Below are positions 8,047 to 17,475 of a stretch of 64,000 nt of DNA, piece by piece; positions within the stretch are counted from its first letter, which is position 1, and each line of letters starts with the position of its first letter. The position numbers and the translations under genes are program-made. The stretch is from Geosporobacter subterraneus DSM 17957 (lineage in GTDB: Bacteria > Bacillota > Clostridia > Peptostreptococcales > Thermotaleaceae), in the NCBI RefSeq assembly GCF_900142145.1, contig NZ_FQZV01000003.1:1-64000 (forward strand). The letters are read 5' to 3'. The notes under the pieces are model-generated. The model was given only the letters and a program-made list of their open reading frames with translations, was not told the origin of the DNA and did no database searches.

Positions 8047-8430
8047 ATGAATAAGGCGATGATAGAAACCAATAATGCACCTGCCGCAATTGGCCCCTAT
8101 GCACAGGGGGTTAAGGTAGGCAATCTAATTTTCACCTCAGGTCAACTTCCGGTTAATCCGGCGACGGGAGAGCTGATCACAAACGATATCCAAGCAGAGA
8201 CAAGACAATGTCTGGAAAATATAAAGGCTATTTTGGAGGAAGCTGGCTCATCCCTGGATCATGCGGTAAAGTTGACAGTATTTATTAAAGATATGAATCA
8301 ATTTTCAAAGATCAATGAGGTTTATGCAACTTATTTTCCAGGAGATAAGCCTGCTAGATCCTGCGTAGAAGTGGCAAGATTGCCCAAGGATGCAAATATT
8401 GAAATCGAAGCCATTGCTATGGTAAAATAA
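8047..8430 (+). CDS. ridA: RidA family reactive enamine/imine deaminase
   Basis: Hydrolyses 2-aminoacrylate and related reactive intermediates released by PLP-dependent dehydratases, protecting other PLP enzymes. The 127-residue protein carries the family signatures [24 protein letters not shown] and [11 protein letters not shown] with the substrate-binding arginine. The ATG at 8047 follows AAGGAGGT; a longer frame from 8026 overlaps the regulator. It is translationally close to the regulator (10 bases) and near a serine dehydratase, the classic source of aminoacrylate. Confidence 0.96.
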   Translation: MNKAMIETNNAPAAIGPYAQGVKVGNLIFTSGQLPVNPATGELITNDIQAETRQCLENIKAILEEAGSSLDHAVKLTVFIKDMNQFSKINEVYATYFPGDKPARSCVEVARLPKDANIEIEAIAMVK

Positions 8431-8434
8431 AATT

Positions 8435-8466
8435 AAGGTGGTCATGTGAAATGACCGCTTTTTTAT
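8435..8466 (+). terminator. Terminator after ridA
   Basis: GGTGGTCAT and ATGACCGC form a stem with one G-T pair, followed by CTTTTTTATT. Confidence 0.75.
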
Positions 8467-8544
8467 TGTCTAGGAAAGTATAAATTTGCTGGAGCCTCAA
8501 TAAAAGTAATTTCAAAGTTTAAGGCATTTTATAACATTTTAAGA

Positions 8545-8676
8545 CAATAAAAAAGCAGGGGTTGTAGGGGATAAAATCCCCTGCCGCAGTAAGAGGGGTG
8601 CTCAGACTGCCTTGCAGTCGTCGAAGGGGAACTAAGGTTCCCCTAGCGAAGCACACGCAGAGGGCCTTTTTTATTG
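8545..8676. repeat. Palindromic element or structured RNA with three-way junction
   Basis: The block is bounded by CAATAAAAAAG (8545-8555) and its exact reverse complement (8666-8676). Inside are AGGGGAT/ATCCCCT, GACTGC/GCAGTC (8605-8619) and GGGGAAC/GTTCCCC (8626-8643). GTGC at 8598 and GCAC at 8651 close the last two hairpins into a three-way junction. It is GC-rich against its AT-rich surroundings. It could be a REP/BIME-type repeat or an independent RNA; the terminal T-run on either strand could end transcription. Nothing else is seen in 8467-8544 and 8677-8740. Confidence 0.55.
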
Positions 8677-8757
8677 CTATCAAAAAGATTTATGTGATTC
8701 TGGTTATGCTAATAGGATCATGATGGGTATTTATAAAATAAAAAAGAAGGTGATAGG

Positions 8758-9429
8758 ATGAAGAATTATAGTATGTTTGATGTTATAGGGCCTAGAATGA
8801 TTGGTCCCTCCAGCTCCCATACTGCCGGTGCAGCTAGACTGAGTAAAGCTGCGAGAAAGATTGGAGGAGAAGAGATCAAACAGGTCTCCTTTTATCTCCA
8901 TGGCTCCTTTGCAAAAACATATAAGGGACACGGTACAGATCGTGCCCTAGTGGCAGGGATACTGGGCATGGAGCCAAATGATGAAAATCTAAGATATGCA
9001 ATGGAAATTGCTTTGGAGAAAGGAATTGAATTCGAGTTCATTGAAGCCGACCTGGGGGATGTTCACCCTAATACAGTAAAAATCATTATGAAGGGCATAA
9101 GTGGGAAAACTACAGAAGTAATAGGTTCATCTGTGGGCGGCGGCAATATCAGAGTATTTAAAATCAATGGCTTGGACGTAGAATTTACAGGTGAATACCC
9201 AACACTGCTGGTAAGACATATTGATAAGCCAGGTGCTATCGCAAAGATATCTTTAATTTTAAGTGAATACGGCATTAATATAGCCTTCATGAGAGTATTC
9301 CGTCAAAGTAAAGGCAAAGATGCTTTCATGATTATCGAAACAGATAATAAAATCAATGAAGAAGTAATTGATAAAACAAAAGCTTTAGGAGAAGACTTTA
9401 TTAGTGTATATCTCATAGATGCTTTATAA
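8758..9429 (+). CDS. sdaAB: L-serine dehydratase, iron-sulfur type, beta subunit
   Basis: Beta chain of the two-subunit, oxygen-sensitive serine deaminase that turns L-serine into pyruvate and ammonia. The 223-residue protein shows the substrate-side signature GPSSSHTAGAARL and a C-terminal ACT domain (from about 147: LLVRHIDKPGAIAKISLIL). Length is normal for the family. AAGGTG before the ATG is the ribosome binding site. The alpha subunit follows after 13 bases. Confidence 0.96.
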   Translation: MKNYSMFDVIGPRMIGPSSSHTAGAARLSKAARKIGGEEIKQVSFYLHGSFAKTYKGHGTDRALVAGILGMEPNDENLRYAMEIALEKGIEFEFIEADLGDVHPNTVKIIMKGISGKTTEVIGSSVGGGNIRVFKINGLDVEFTGEYPTLLVRHIDKPGAIAKISLILSEYGINIAFMRVFRQSKGKDAFMIIETDNKINEEVIDKTKALGEDFISVYLIDAL

Positions 9430-9442
9430 AGGGAGTGAAAAA

Positions 9443-10333
9443 ATGAGTTTTGAATTTAACAACGGCCGTGAATGTATAGAATTATGCAAACAGCATGATA
9501 AACAGATTTGGGAAGTTATGTTAGAACGGGAATCTTTCATTTCCGGAAAAGAGAAATCTGAAATCGAAAATTATATGATGGGTAATCTGCAAATCATGAA
9601 AAGTGCAGTAAGAAAGGGCTTGTTTGAAGAGGTTAAGTCTGTCAGCGGCTTAGTTGGCGGGGATGCTAAGAAGCTTAGAGAAAGATATGAAAGTCAAAAA
9701 ACGCTGTCAGGATATAGAATGAATAAGGCAGTTGCCAGTGCCATGGCTGTATTAGAAGTTAATGCCGCTATGGGACAAATTGTAGCTGCTCCTACGGCAG
9801 GCTCCAGTGGTATTTTACCAGGAGTACTTTTATCGGTGGCAGAAGCCTTTGAACTTAGTGATGAGGAAGCAGTAAAAGGGTTAATAACTGCCTCTGCAAT
9901 CGGGTATATCATAACACGGAATGCAACCGTTGCCGGCGCTGAAGGAGGCTGCCAGGCAGAGACTGGAGCCGCTGCTGCCATGACCGCCGCAGCAATTGTA
10001 GAACTAATGGGTGGAAGTCCTCAACAAGCCTTTCATGCTGCTGCCATCACCATTAAAAATATTTTGGGCCTGGTTTGCGATCCGATAGCCGGTTTGGTAG
10101 AAGCACCCTGCGTTAAAAGAAATGCAATAGGCGCTGCAAATGCGCTTATTTCGGCAGATTTGGCTTTAGCTGGCGTGGAGAGTATTATACCTTTTGATGA
10201 AGTTGTTGAAGCAATGTATCGTGTAGGCAGAGCGATGCCCTGCGAACTTAGAGAAACGGCGCTAGGAGGATTGGCTGCAACCCCTACCGGTTTAGAAATT
10301 CAGAAAAGAATATTCGGTGATAAAAAAGAATAG
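9443..10333 (+). CDS. sdaAA: L-serine dehydratase, iron-sulfur type, alpha subunit
   Basis: Catalytic chain that holds the 4Fe-4S cluster. The 296-residue protein has AAPTAGSSGILPGVL, the GGCQAETG cysteine and the CDPIAGLVEAPC pair, the expected cluster ligands. The ATG at 9443 has AAGGGAGTG upstream; a longer frame from 9419 overlaps sdaAB. Together with sdaAB it feeds serine into pyruvate, in line with amino-acid fermentation. A MITE separates its stop codon from the terminator. Confidence 0.96.
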   Translation: MSFEFNNGRECIELCKQHDKQIWEVMLERESFISGKEKSEIENYMMGNLQIMKSAVRKGLFEEVKSVSGLVGGDAKKLRERYESQKTLSGYRMNKAVASAMAVLEVNAAMGQIVAAPTAGSSGILPGVLLSVAEAFELSDEEAVKGLITASAIGYIITRNATVAGAEGGCQAETGAAAAMTAAAIVELMGGSPQQAFHAAAITIKNILGLVCDPIAGLVEAPCVKRNAIGAANALISADLALAGVESIIPFDEVVEAMYRVGRAMPCELRETALGGLAATPTGLEIQKRIFGDKKE

Positions 10334-10347
10334 TATTATTTGAATAT

Positions 10348-10541
10348 CATAGGCGTCAACTTAATCTAAATATTTCCAAATAAACCTTAGAAGCATGTCA
10401 TTCTGAGCATTAGCGAAGAATCTTATGGAACATACGCAAAATTACTTTTGATTATCAGAATATATCATCTAGCTTAAAGATCCTTCGACTCCGTTTTACT
10501 CCGCTCAGGATGACAAATTATGGGTTAAGTTGACGCCTATG
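10348..10541. mobile_element. MITE of 194 bp with 10-bp target duplication
   Basis: The ends are perfect 17-bp inverted repeats (CATAGGCGTCAACTTAA at 10348-10364 and its complement at 10525-10541). They are flanked on both sides by the direct repeat ATTTGAATAT (10338-10347 and 10542-10551), a target-site duplication. Inside is a second imperfect inverted repeat, TGTCATTCTGAGC against GCTCAGGATGACA. There is no open reading frame, so it must have been moved by a transposase encoded elsewhere. Confidence 0.88.
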
Positions 10542-10555
10542 ATTTGAATATTAAT

Positions 10556-10586
10556 ATAAAAAGGCACACTGGGTGTGCCTTTTTAT
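10556..10586. terminator. Bidirectional terminator between sdaAA and the carboxypeptidase gene
   Basis: AAAAAGGCACA and TGTGCCTTTTT form an 11-bp stem with a 5-base loop, A-rich on one side and T-rich on the other. It serves two convergent genes. Confidence 0.85.
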
Positions 10587-10587
10587 A

Positions 10588-11961
10588 TTAATGTTTTTTA
10601 TCGTGATAATAAAGATTTACATCGGTAAGATCATTTCCCCTAGATTTTCTGTGATTCTTTTTTGAATATAGCAATCTATTTTTTCTTCTTCTGCTTCGCC
10701 GGAAGGTTACAAAGCTCCGCCACAGGAGAAATAAAAGCAGCGGTAATGCAATGATATATGCAATAGGTCTCCTGCTTGTTTGTGCTGAAGGAAAAGCAGC
10801 ATAAATGCCTTCTTTTTTAGCAACAGTTTCCTCTGCTATTAAATCAACTTCTCCCAAGACAAGATCTCCTGATTTGTATATCATCCTGCCTAAAATCTCC
10901 CCTTTTTCAATAGGAGCGGAAAGATCTTCCCTAAGTACTATATCCTTTGTCAAATCCTCAATACTATCTCCCTTTGGTATCGCCTTGTAGAACGCGTCAG
11001 CAGTGACTAAGTTCACTTTTTTTTCAATGCCGCCTTTGATAGAGACTGCTTCAATAGGCTCATGAGAACCTATGATCTTCTTAAATTGAAAATTTTCAAA
11101 TCCATAATCAATCAGCGTCCTCGAATCTAAGTAGACATTTGTACTCTGAGCCTTCAGTATTACACTAATCAGACGGTGCTCACCCTGAACAGCCGATGCC
11201 ACGAGACATTGTTGTGCCTGTATTGTATAGCCTGTTTTGATTCCATCTACAATATCATACTTAATATTTGTCCATTTTCCCCGATAATTGATTTGATTTC
11301 TTCCGCCTGTTCCCCATAAAAAGCGATTAGAACTTCTCAGATATCGTGTTTCTTCCTGTTTGTTAGTAGGGGGAATTTCATATCTTACGGTCCCGACGAT
11401 CTCCCGGAATGCAGGAATTGTCATGCCATGCTTTGCAATCATAGCAAGATCATATGCGCTGCTGATATGTGCTTCATTGGGTAACCCATTGGGATTTACA
11501 AAATTTGTATTTTTTGCACCCAGTTCTCTGGCTCTCTGGTTCATCAGTGCGGCAAAGGCTTCTACACTGCCGGATACGTGTTTGGCCAATGCTACCGCAG
11601 CATCATTTGCCGATTGAACCAGCAATGCATATAGAAGTTGCTCTACTGTAAAAATTTCATCCTCTAGGGCATATATTCTGCTGCCATCAGTAAAAGGGGT
11701 ATCCTTATCGATGATAACCGTATCCTGGAGATTTGTATTTTCTAATACCAAGATGGCAGTCATAATTTTTGTAGTGCTCGCCGGGTACATTTTTTCGTGG
11801 GCATTTTTTTCATAGAGAACATCCCCGGTAGCTGCATCTATTAAAATACCGCTAGGGGCGGTTATGTCTGGCGGTCTTGCTATAGCATGGCTGGGTAAAA
11901 AGGAAAATGTATTAACAAAAACCAAAACAGCCAGTAACCTAAGAAGCATTGTTTTCCTCAT
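10588..11961 (-). CDS. D-alanyl-D-alanine carboxypeptidase (DacF/PBP5 type)
   Basis: Low-molecular-weight penicillin-binding protein that trims the terminal D-alanine from peptidoglycan stem peptides outside the membrane. The 457-residue protein has a signal peptide (about 1-28), the catalytic STTK at 62-65, SAN at 117-119 and KTG at 242-244, then a PBP5 C-terminal beta domain and, unusually, a clear C-terminal membrane helix (IAYIIALPLLLFLLW) with a basic tail. The ATG at 11961 with GAGGTG upstream is the start; the frame runs on upstream for 132 codons without being plausible protein. DacF is spore-cortex related in bacilli, but the specific role here is open. Confidence 0.92.
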   Translation of the reverse strand: MRKTMLLRLLAVLVFVNTFSFLPSHAIARPPDITAPSGILIDAATGDVLYEKNAHEKMYPASTTKIMTAILVLENTNLQDTVIIDKDTPFTDGSRIYALEDEIFTVEQLLYALLVQSANDAAVALAKHVSGSVEAFAALMNQRARELGAKNTNFVNPNGLPNEAHISSAYDLAMIAKHGMTIPAFREIVGTVRYEIPPTNKQEETRYLRSSNRFLWGTGGRNQINYRGKWTNIKYDIVDGIKTGYTIQAQQCLVASAVQGEHRLISVILKAQSTNVYLDSRTLIDYGFENFQFKKIIGSHEPIEAVSIKGGIEKKVNLVTADAFYKAIPKGDSIEDLTKDIVLREDLSAPIEKGEILGRMIYKSGDLVLGEVDLIAEETVAKKEGIYAAFPSAQTSRRPIAYIIALPLLLFLLWRSFVTFRRSRRRKNRLLYSKKNHRKSRGNDLTDVNLYYHDKKH

Positions 11962-12115
11962 GTATTCACCTCGAATGTCGAAATAAGATATGCTTTTATT
12001 AGTATAACAAAAAATAGCAAAAAATTTAAGGTAAAATAAAATTAAATATTTTGGAAGAAAGAGGAATGTCAAAAAAGATAGAGAATTGGTAATGAAAGGA
12101 AAAGGGGTGAAGCGT

Positions 12116-12742
12116 ATGATAAGGCTTACGAAACGGGAATATATCACCATGAGTATCTTGATGGCCAGTATGATTATATTTATGGTAGGACAACATATAT
12201 TATTAAGACCAGAAAAACCGACTATTGAATTGCAGACAGACAGCACGCCCATGAAGGCCGATAGTATTGAAATAAAAGAAGAAATCCCCAAACTGCCTGA
12301 TGAGCAATTCATAGTCATTGACATATGCGGGGCGGTGCAGTATGCTGGTGTTGTCAAGCTAAAACAAGGAGATCGAATGATTGATGCAGTGGAGGCTGCT
12401 GGAGGCTTGCTCTCAACGGCTGATCGAAAGCAAGTAAATTTGGCCAGAATTCTTGTAGATGGTGAACAAATATATATTCCTGAAGTTGGAGAAGTTGAAA
12501 ATGTAAATAGCGGTATAGGAGTTTCGATGACTACGTCTACTCAAAGCGGAAAAATTAATATTAACACGGCTAGTCAATCTGAACTGGAAACCTTAAATGG
12601 TATCGGAAAGGTACTGGCAGAAAGAATTCTTCAGTATCGAAATGATAAGGGGAGATTCAAGACCATTGAAGAAATTAAAAAGGTTTCTGGAATTGGGGAC
12701 AAAAAATATGAAGGGATCAAAGATCATATCACCGTAAACTAA
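12116..12742 (+). CDS. comEA: ComEA-like DNA-binding protein with SLBB and helix-hairpin-helix domains
   Basis: Membrane-anchored DNA receptor type protein used in DNA uptake. The 208-residue protein has an N-terminal membrane helix (about 11-28), an SLBB domain (about 60-115; VIDICGAVQYAGVVKLKQGD) and a C-terminal pair of helix-hairpin-helix motifs (ININTASQSELETLNGIG and IKKVSGIGDKKYEGI). The ATG at 12116 follows AAGGGGTGA. No comEC or other uptake gene is next to it, so its use in transformation is inferred from the family only. It reads divergently from the carboxypeptidase gene. Confidence 0.9.
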   Translation: MIRLTKREYITMSILMASMIIFMVGQHILLRPEKPTIELQTDSTPMKADSIEIKEEIPKLPDEQFIVIDICGAVQYAGVVKLKQGDRMIDAVEAAGGLLSTADRKQVNLARILVDGEQIYIPEVGEVENVNSGIGVSMTTSTQSGKININTASQSELETLNGIGKVLAERILQYRNDKGRFKTIEEIKKVSGIGDKKYEGIKDHITVN

Positions 12743-12802
12743 TGGAAAAAAGATGACACAGATTCTTGCCCTATGATATGATGATGTGGAGGTGATGATA
12801 AA

Positions 12803-13849
12803 TTGACAGCTATTCAATATAAAAAGCTAACTGAGATGTCCAGAACATCGGGATGAGCAGCAAAAATAGGTCCTGAGACCTTGGCACAAGTTTTGTGCCA
12901 TTTACCTAAAATTCGAAATGAAAAGCTGATCGTAGGTCTTCATACTTCTGACGATGCAGCTGTATATCAATTGAATGATGAAACTGCCATTATTCAAACC
13001 TTAGATTTTTTTACTCCCGTAGTAGATGATCCCTACATGTATGGACAAATTGCTGCAGCAAATTCATTAAGCGATGTCTATGCCATGGGGGGAGAACCGA
13101 TTATGGCTATGAATATTGTTTGCTTTCCTACCTGTCTACCGATGGACCTGTTGACTGCAATTCTCAAAGGTGGAGCCGATAAGGTGGCAGAAGCAGGCGC
13201 TCTGTTGGTGGGTGGACATAGTGTAGATGATAATGAGCCTAAGTACGGTCTCTCTGTTACCGGTTTGGTGCATCCACTCAAGGTCGTAAGCAATGCAGGT
13301 GCAAAGCCAGGTGATTTGCTGATCTTAACAAAACCGCTGGGAACTGGCATATTAAATACTGCTCTAAAAGCGGAAATGCTGGATAGGGATCAGGTCAACG
13401 ATTTAATGAACACCATGGCTGCCCTAAACAAAGAAGCGGCGAAAGCTATGCAGCAAATAGGGGCAAACGCATGCACTGATATTACTGGATTTGGCTTTAT
13501 AGGCCATGCCTATGAAATGGCAAAGGCCAGCGGAGTTACTCTAGCAATTGAAAGCGGCAAGATTCCTGTCATGAAAGGAGCAGCTGAGTATGCAGAAATG
13601 GGATTAGTTCCCGCAGGCACCTATGCCAATAAAAAATATATTAGAGATAAGATAAAGTATAGCCCCAGCCTGTCTCCGGTACTGGAAGACTTGTTATTTG
13701 ATCCTCAGACTTCTGGTGGACTGTTGATCTCTGTAAATAAAGAAAAAGCTCAAGATTTATTGGATCTATTGGAAGGCTCTTTAGATTTGCCCTTTGCTAT
13801 CGTTGGAGAGGCCGTTGAAAAAAAACAATGGGATATCATAATAGGCTAA
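12803..13849 (+). CDS. selD: Selenophosphate synthetase SelD, itself a selenoprotein (in-frame UGA)
   Basis: Makes selenophosphate from selenide and ATP, the selenium donor for Sec-tRNA. The conserved N-terminus is recovered only when the frame is read from the TTG at 12803 through the TGA at 12854-12856: KLTEMSRTSG-U-AAKIGPETLAQ, where U aligns with the catalytic Cys/Sec of SelD. This gives 348 residues with Sec at 18. GGAGGTG at 12788 supports the TTG start. A conventional ORF call begins only at 12881 and loses the active site. The rest (GGHSVDDNEPKYGLS, ITGFGFIGHA, FDPQTSGGLL) is typical. selA, selB and selC lie downstream. Confidence 0.95.
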
Positions 13850-13877
13850 ATAAAGCACTGAAAACAGTGCTTTATTT
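13848..13877 (+). terminator. Terminator after selD
   Basis: AATAAAGCACTG and CAGTGCTTTATT form a 12-bp stem around AAAA, followed by TTAATAA. Confidence 0.8.
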
Positions 13878-13995
13878 TAATAATATTTTCATATGCATGT
13901 AAGCTTTTATCAAAGTATAGTTTTATGTTATAATTCTTAGCGGATATAGGAAATACTGAAGAACAGCGAAATAAAAGGGATATGGAGTGATTGAT

Positions 13996-15405
13996 ATGCT
14001 GCAGAAAAAAGATTTGTTTTGTATGATACCTAAGGTAGATGAACTGCTGAACAATGACAAATTGAGCATCTTATTTGAAAAATATCCAAGAACCATCATT
14101 GTAGATACTGTAAGACTTTGTATAGAAGAGATAAGACAGGAAATTATCGGGTTACAGGAGGATAAAGTTAAAAGCTATAAAGTTGATGAGGATCAGTTAA
14201 TCAATCAGGTTATTCGACAAGTAGAAAATGCATGGATGATGAACCTAAAAAGAGTGATCAATGGGACCGGAGTTGTTATACACACTAATTTGGGACGATC
14301 TCTGCTAAGCGAAGCAATAAAAGAAGAGGTTTGGAATACTGCAGCCAATTATTCTACATTAGAATTCAATACAGAAACTGGAACCCGTGGTTCACGGTAT
14401 GCCCATGTGGAAGATATACTTTCAAAGCTGTGTGGTTCTGAAGCCGCCATGGTAGTAAACAATAACGCGGCGGCAGTACTTTTAGTGTTAGGTACCATAG
14501 CCAAAAACAGAGAAGTAATTGTATCAAGGGGACAACTGGTTGAAATCGGAGGCTCATTTCGCATACCTGAGGTTATGGAACAAAGCGGCGCAAAGCTTAA
14601 AGAAGTAGGAACTACCAATAAGACCCATCTTGCAGACTATGAAAGAGCAATTTGCGAGGAAACCGCAGCACTTCTAAAAGTACATACCAGCAATTATAAA
14701 ATATTAGGCTTTACACAAGAGGTTGCATTATCTGACATGGTGTTACTCGGGGAAAAATATAATATACCGGTAATCGAGGATATTGGGAGTGGAACACTCA
14801 TTGATCTTTCAAAATACGGTTTGACAAAAGAACCTACAGTGCAAGAGAGCATTGCTGAAGGAGCAGATGTTGTAACTTTTAGTGGTGACAAACTGCTAGG
14901 AGGTCCACAGGCGGGGATCATTGTCGGTAAAAAGAAGTATATAGATCGGATGAAGAAGAATCCTCTTACAAGAGCATTGAGAGTCGACAAACTGACCTTA
15001 GCGGCACTAGAGGCGACTTTAAGGCTCTATTTAGACGAGAAAGATGCATTAATAAAAATACCCACTCTGCGTATGTTAACACTATCTCCAATAGAAATAG
15101 AAGGGAAGGCCAAAGCCCTGCTAAAGGAAATAGGGAAACTAAATCTGGATCATGAAATAAAAATCCTAAAGGGAGTATCCCAAGTAGGCGGAGGTGCTAT
15201 GCCATTAGAAGAACTGCCTAGCTATTTGATTGCAATAAAACCTTTCAAGAAATCAGTAAATCAAGTAGAAACCGAACTGAGAAAAAGAAAAATACCTATT
15301 ATTGCCCGAATTAGCGAAGATCAATTATTATTTGACTGCAGAACGATAAAAGAAGAAGAATTTGATATGATTATAGAGGCTTTTGCAGATATACTGAGGA
15401 CTTAA
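13996..15405 (+). CDS. selA: L-seryl-tRNA(Sec) selenium transferase SelA
   Basis: PLP enzyme that converts seryl-tRNA(Sec) to selenocysteyl-tRNA(Sec) using selenophosphate. The 469-residue protein begins like other SelA (FCMIPKVDELL), has VINGTGVVIHTNLGRSLLS, and the PLP lysine in SGDKLLGGPQAG (Lys at about 299). The ATG at 13996 stands 8 bases after GGAG; the GTG at 13987 overlaps that site. A separate transcript from selD is likely because a terminator and a TATAAT (13929-13934) intervene. selB starts 8 bases after its stop. Confidence 0.97.
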   Translation: MLQKKDLFCMIPKVDELLNNDKLSILFEKYPRTIIVDTVRLCIEEIRQEIIGLQEDKVKSYKVDEDQLINQVIRQVENAWMMNLKRVINGTGVVIHTNLGRSLLSEAIKEEVWNTAANYSTLEFNTETGTRGSRYAHVEDILSKLCGSEAAMVVNNNAAAVLLVLGTIAKNREVIVSRGQLVEIGGSFRIPEVMEQSGAKLKEVGTTNKTHLADYERAICEETAALLKVHTSNYKILGFTQEVALSDMVLLGEKYNIPVIEDIGSGTLIDLSKYGLTKEPTVQESIAEGADVVTFSGDKLLGGPQAGIIVGKKKYIDRMKKNPLTRALRVDKLTLAALEATLRLYLDEKDALIKIPTLRMLTLSPIEIEGKAKALLKEIGKLNLDHEIKILKGVSQVGGGAMPLEELPSYLIAIKPFKKSVNQVETELRKRKIPIIARISEDQLLFDCRTIKEEEFDMIIEAFADILRT

Positions 15406-15412
15406 AGGGGAG

Positions 15413-17314
15413 ATGAAAGTGAAAAATGTAATTATAGGTACTGCAGGTCATATTGACCATGGTAAAACAACGCTTATTAAGGCGCTTACGGGTACAGATA
15501 CAGACCGTTTATTAGAAGAAAAAAAGAGGGGAATTACCATTGACTTAGGTTTTACTCATTTCGACCTTCCCAGTGGCAGACGAGCAGGTATTATTGATGT
15601 GCCAGGACATGAGAGATTTATCAAAAACATGTTGGCCGGAGTAGGCGGAATTGATATAGTACTTTTGGTAATCGCTGCCGATGAAGGCTTTATGCCGCAA
15701 ACGCAAGAGCACTTAGACATTTTATCCATACTCGATGTAAAAAAGGGAATTATCGTAATTACTAAAGTAGATTTAGTGGATGAAGAATGGCTGGGCCTTG
15801 TACAGGAGGAAATACGGGAAAAGGTCAAAGATACATTTTTGAAGGATGCTCCTATGATCCCCGTATCATCAACTAAAGGTCTGGGCCTAGATGAATTAGT
15901 CCGCCGCATTGATTTGTATACAGAGGAGACAGAAGAAAAGAATACCTCTATTCCTTTTCGACTACCGATTGATAGGGTTTTTACAATGTCTGGCTTTGGA
16001 ACCGTTGTTACAGGGACCATGATCGAAGGCTGTGTTCATGAAGGAGATCAGTTAACCATATATCCTCAGGATATACCTGCAAAAGTAAGAAGTCTTCATG
16101 TTCATGGTAAAAATGTTAAAGCAGCTTATGCGGGACAGCGTGTAGCGATTAACCTTACTGGTATTAAGAAAGAAGATATTCAGAGGGGAAATGTGGCCGC
16201 CGAGCAAAATTCAATGAAGGAAACGATGATGCTTGATGTTAAGTTGAATATGTTGAAGCATGCTGAACGTACCATTGACAACCGCGACCGGCTTCGTTTG
16301 TATCATGGAACTGCTGAAATACTTTGCAGAATCGTATTGCTGGACAGAGAAGAAGTAAAACCGGGTGAAAGCTGCTATGCTCAGCTAAGGATGGAGGAAT
16401 CTATCGTTGCAAAACGGGGTGACCATTTTGTTATTCGATTCTACTCGCCAATGGAGACCATTGGCGGCGGTATCATATTAGAGCCCAATCCAGTCAAACA
16501 TAAACGATTTAAAGAAGATACAATAGAGGAATTAAAAGTTAAGGAGGAAGGGAGTCCTGAAGAAATTTTAGAGAAGGTTATATTACGTTTCAATGATACT
16601 TTCGAAAACATCAGCTTTTATGCAACACAAACAGGCTTAGGGGAAAACGCCATTGAAAGGATTGTAGATCGTCTAGATGAAAAAGGAACCATTAAAAAGT
16701 TTTCCGGTACAGTTCCAATACATATAGACTATCTTACAAAGCTGGAGACGAATATCATAAAAGTACTTCAGGATTTCCACGGACATAACCCCTTAAAGAC
16801 TGGAATGGGAAAAGAAGAATTGAGAAATAAGATAAAGGTTAAAATAAAAGGCAAGTTATTTGACGAAGTTTTAGATCATTTCATACAACAAAAAGTCATC
16901 CGACTGGATAGTAGTTTAGTGGCACTGGCTGACTTTGAAATCAAATATTCACCAGAACAACTAATGATTTTAAAGGAAATAGAAGAATTATATTTAAAGG
17001 GTGAATTTCAGACGCCTTCTCCTGAAGAATTCTTAAATAGTAAGAAAAATGACCATAAATATAGAGAAGTGTTAGAGGCACTTGTCGATAGAAAACAGCT
17101 TGTAAAAATTAGTGATGACATATTGTTTCATGTGAAGAACTACGAAAAAGCAAAGGAAATGTTAAAACAGTATATACAAGAGCATGGTGAAATATCACTT
17201 TCAGAGTTTAGGGATCTAATCCATACAACTAGGAAATATGCTCTTCCGCTGATAGAAAACTTCGATCAGAATAAAATAACGAAAAGGATTGGAGAAAAGA
17301 GGGTACTATGTTAG
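15413..17314 (+). CDS. selB: Selenocysteine-specific elongation factor SelB
   Basis: EF-Tu-like GTPase that delivers Sec-tRNA to UGA codons marked by a SECIS hairpin. The 633-residue protein has an EF-Tu-like N-terminus ([39 protein letters not shown]) and a long C-terminal part of winged-helix domains (about 370-633) that bind SECIS RNA. The length is typical. It follows selA closely and ends at a terminator, so selA-selB form one unit. Confidence 0.97.
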   Translation: MKVKNVIIGTAGHIDHGKTTLIKALTGTDTDRLLEEKKRGITIDLGFTHFDLPSGRRAGIIDVPGHERFIKNMLAGVGGIDIVLLVIAADEGFMPQTQEHLDILSILDVKKGIIVITKVDLVDEEWLGLVQEEIREKVKDTFLKDAPMIPVSSTKGLGLDELVRRIDLYTEETEEKNTSIPFRLPIDRVFTMSGFGTVVTGTMIEGCVHEGDQLTIYPQDIPAKVRSLHVHGKNVKAAYAGQRVAINLTGIKKEDIQRGNVAAEQNSMKETMMLDVKLNMLKHAERTIDNRDRLRLYHGTAEILCRIVLLDREEVKPGESCYAQLRMEESIVAKRGDHFVIRFYSPMETIGGGIILEPNPVKHKRFKEDTIEELKVKEEGSPEEILEKVILRFNDTFENISFYATQTGLGENAIERIVDRLDEKGTIKKFSGTVPIHIDYLTKLETNIIKVLQDFHGHNPLKTGMGKEELRNKIKVKIKGKLFDEVLDHFIQQKVIRLDSSLVALADFEIKYSPEQLMILKEIEELYLKGEFQTPSPEEFLNSKKNDHKYREVLEALVDRKQLVKISDDILFHVKNYEKAKEMLKQYIQEHGEISLSEFRDLIHTTRKYALPLIENFDQNKITKRIGEKRVLC

Positions 17315-17340
17315 CTGTAGAGGATCTACAGCTTTTTTCT
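17313..17340 (+). terminator. Terminator after selB
   Basis: GCTGTAGA and TCTACAGC form an 8-bp stem with a 3-base loop, followed by TTTTTTCTT. Confidence 0.85.
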
Positions 17341-17435
17341 TGCAAAAGAATAAAAAAAACAGTATGATTAAAATAATGAATATTGTTGTAATTTGTTATT
17401 TTTTGATTTGAAATGACATAGTAAGGATGACTTTT

Positions 17436-17455
17436 TTATTCCAAAAAAGGAATAA
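17436..17455 (+). promoter_or_regulatory. Small palindrome before the two-component system
   Basis: TTATTCC-AAAAAA-GGAATAA lies 8 bases upstream of the GAGAGGTG ribosome binding site of the response-regulator gene. It could be an operator or a small RNA hairpin near the translation start. No clear -35/-10 pair is placed with confidence in 17341-17475. Confidence 0.35.
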
Positions 17456-17475
17456 TATAATTGAGAGGTGATTAA

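Noticed and set aside
8545-8676. CRISPR or insertion sequence at the palindromic block
   Set aside because: There is no repeated spacer array and no transposase frame; a single palindromic unit is seen.
10338-10551. Riboswitch or terminator for sdaAA
   Set aside because: Terminal inverted repeats plus an exact 10-bp flanking duplication show a mobile element; the real terminator lies behind it at 10556.
11962-12357. N-terminal 132-codon extension of the D,D-carboxypeptidase
   Set aside because: The signal peptide and a proper ribosome binding site mark the start at 11961, and the extension overlaps the divergent comEA promoter region and start.
12881-12883. TTG 12881 as the selD start
   Set aside because: It removes the conserved N-terminus; the frame continues upstream through a UGA that matches the Sec position of SelD, with a good ribosome binding site at 12788.
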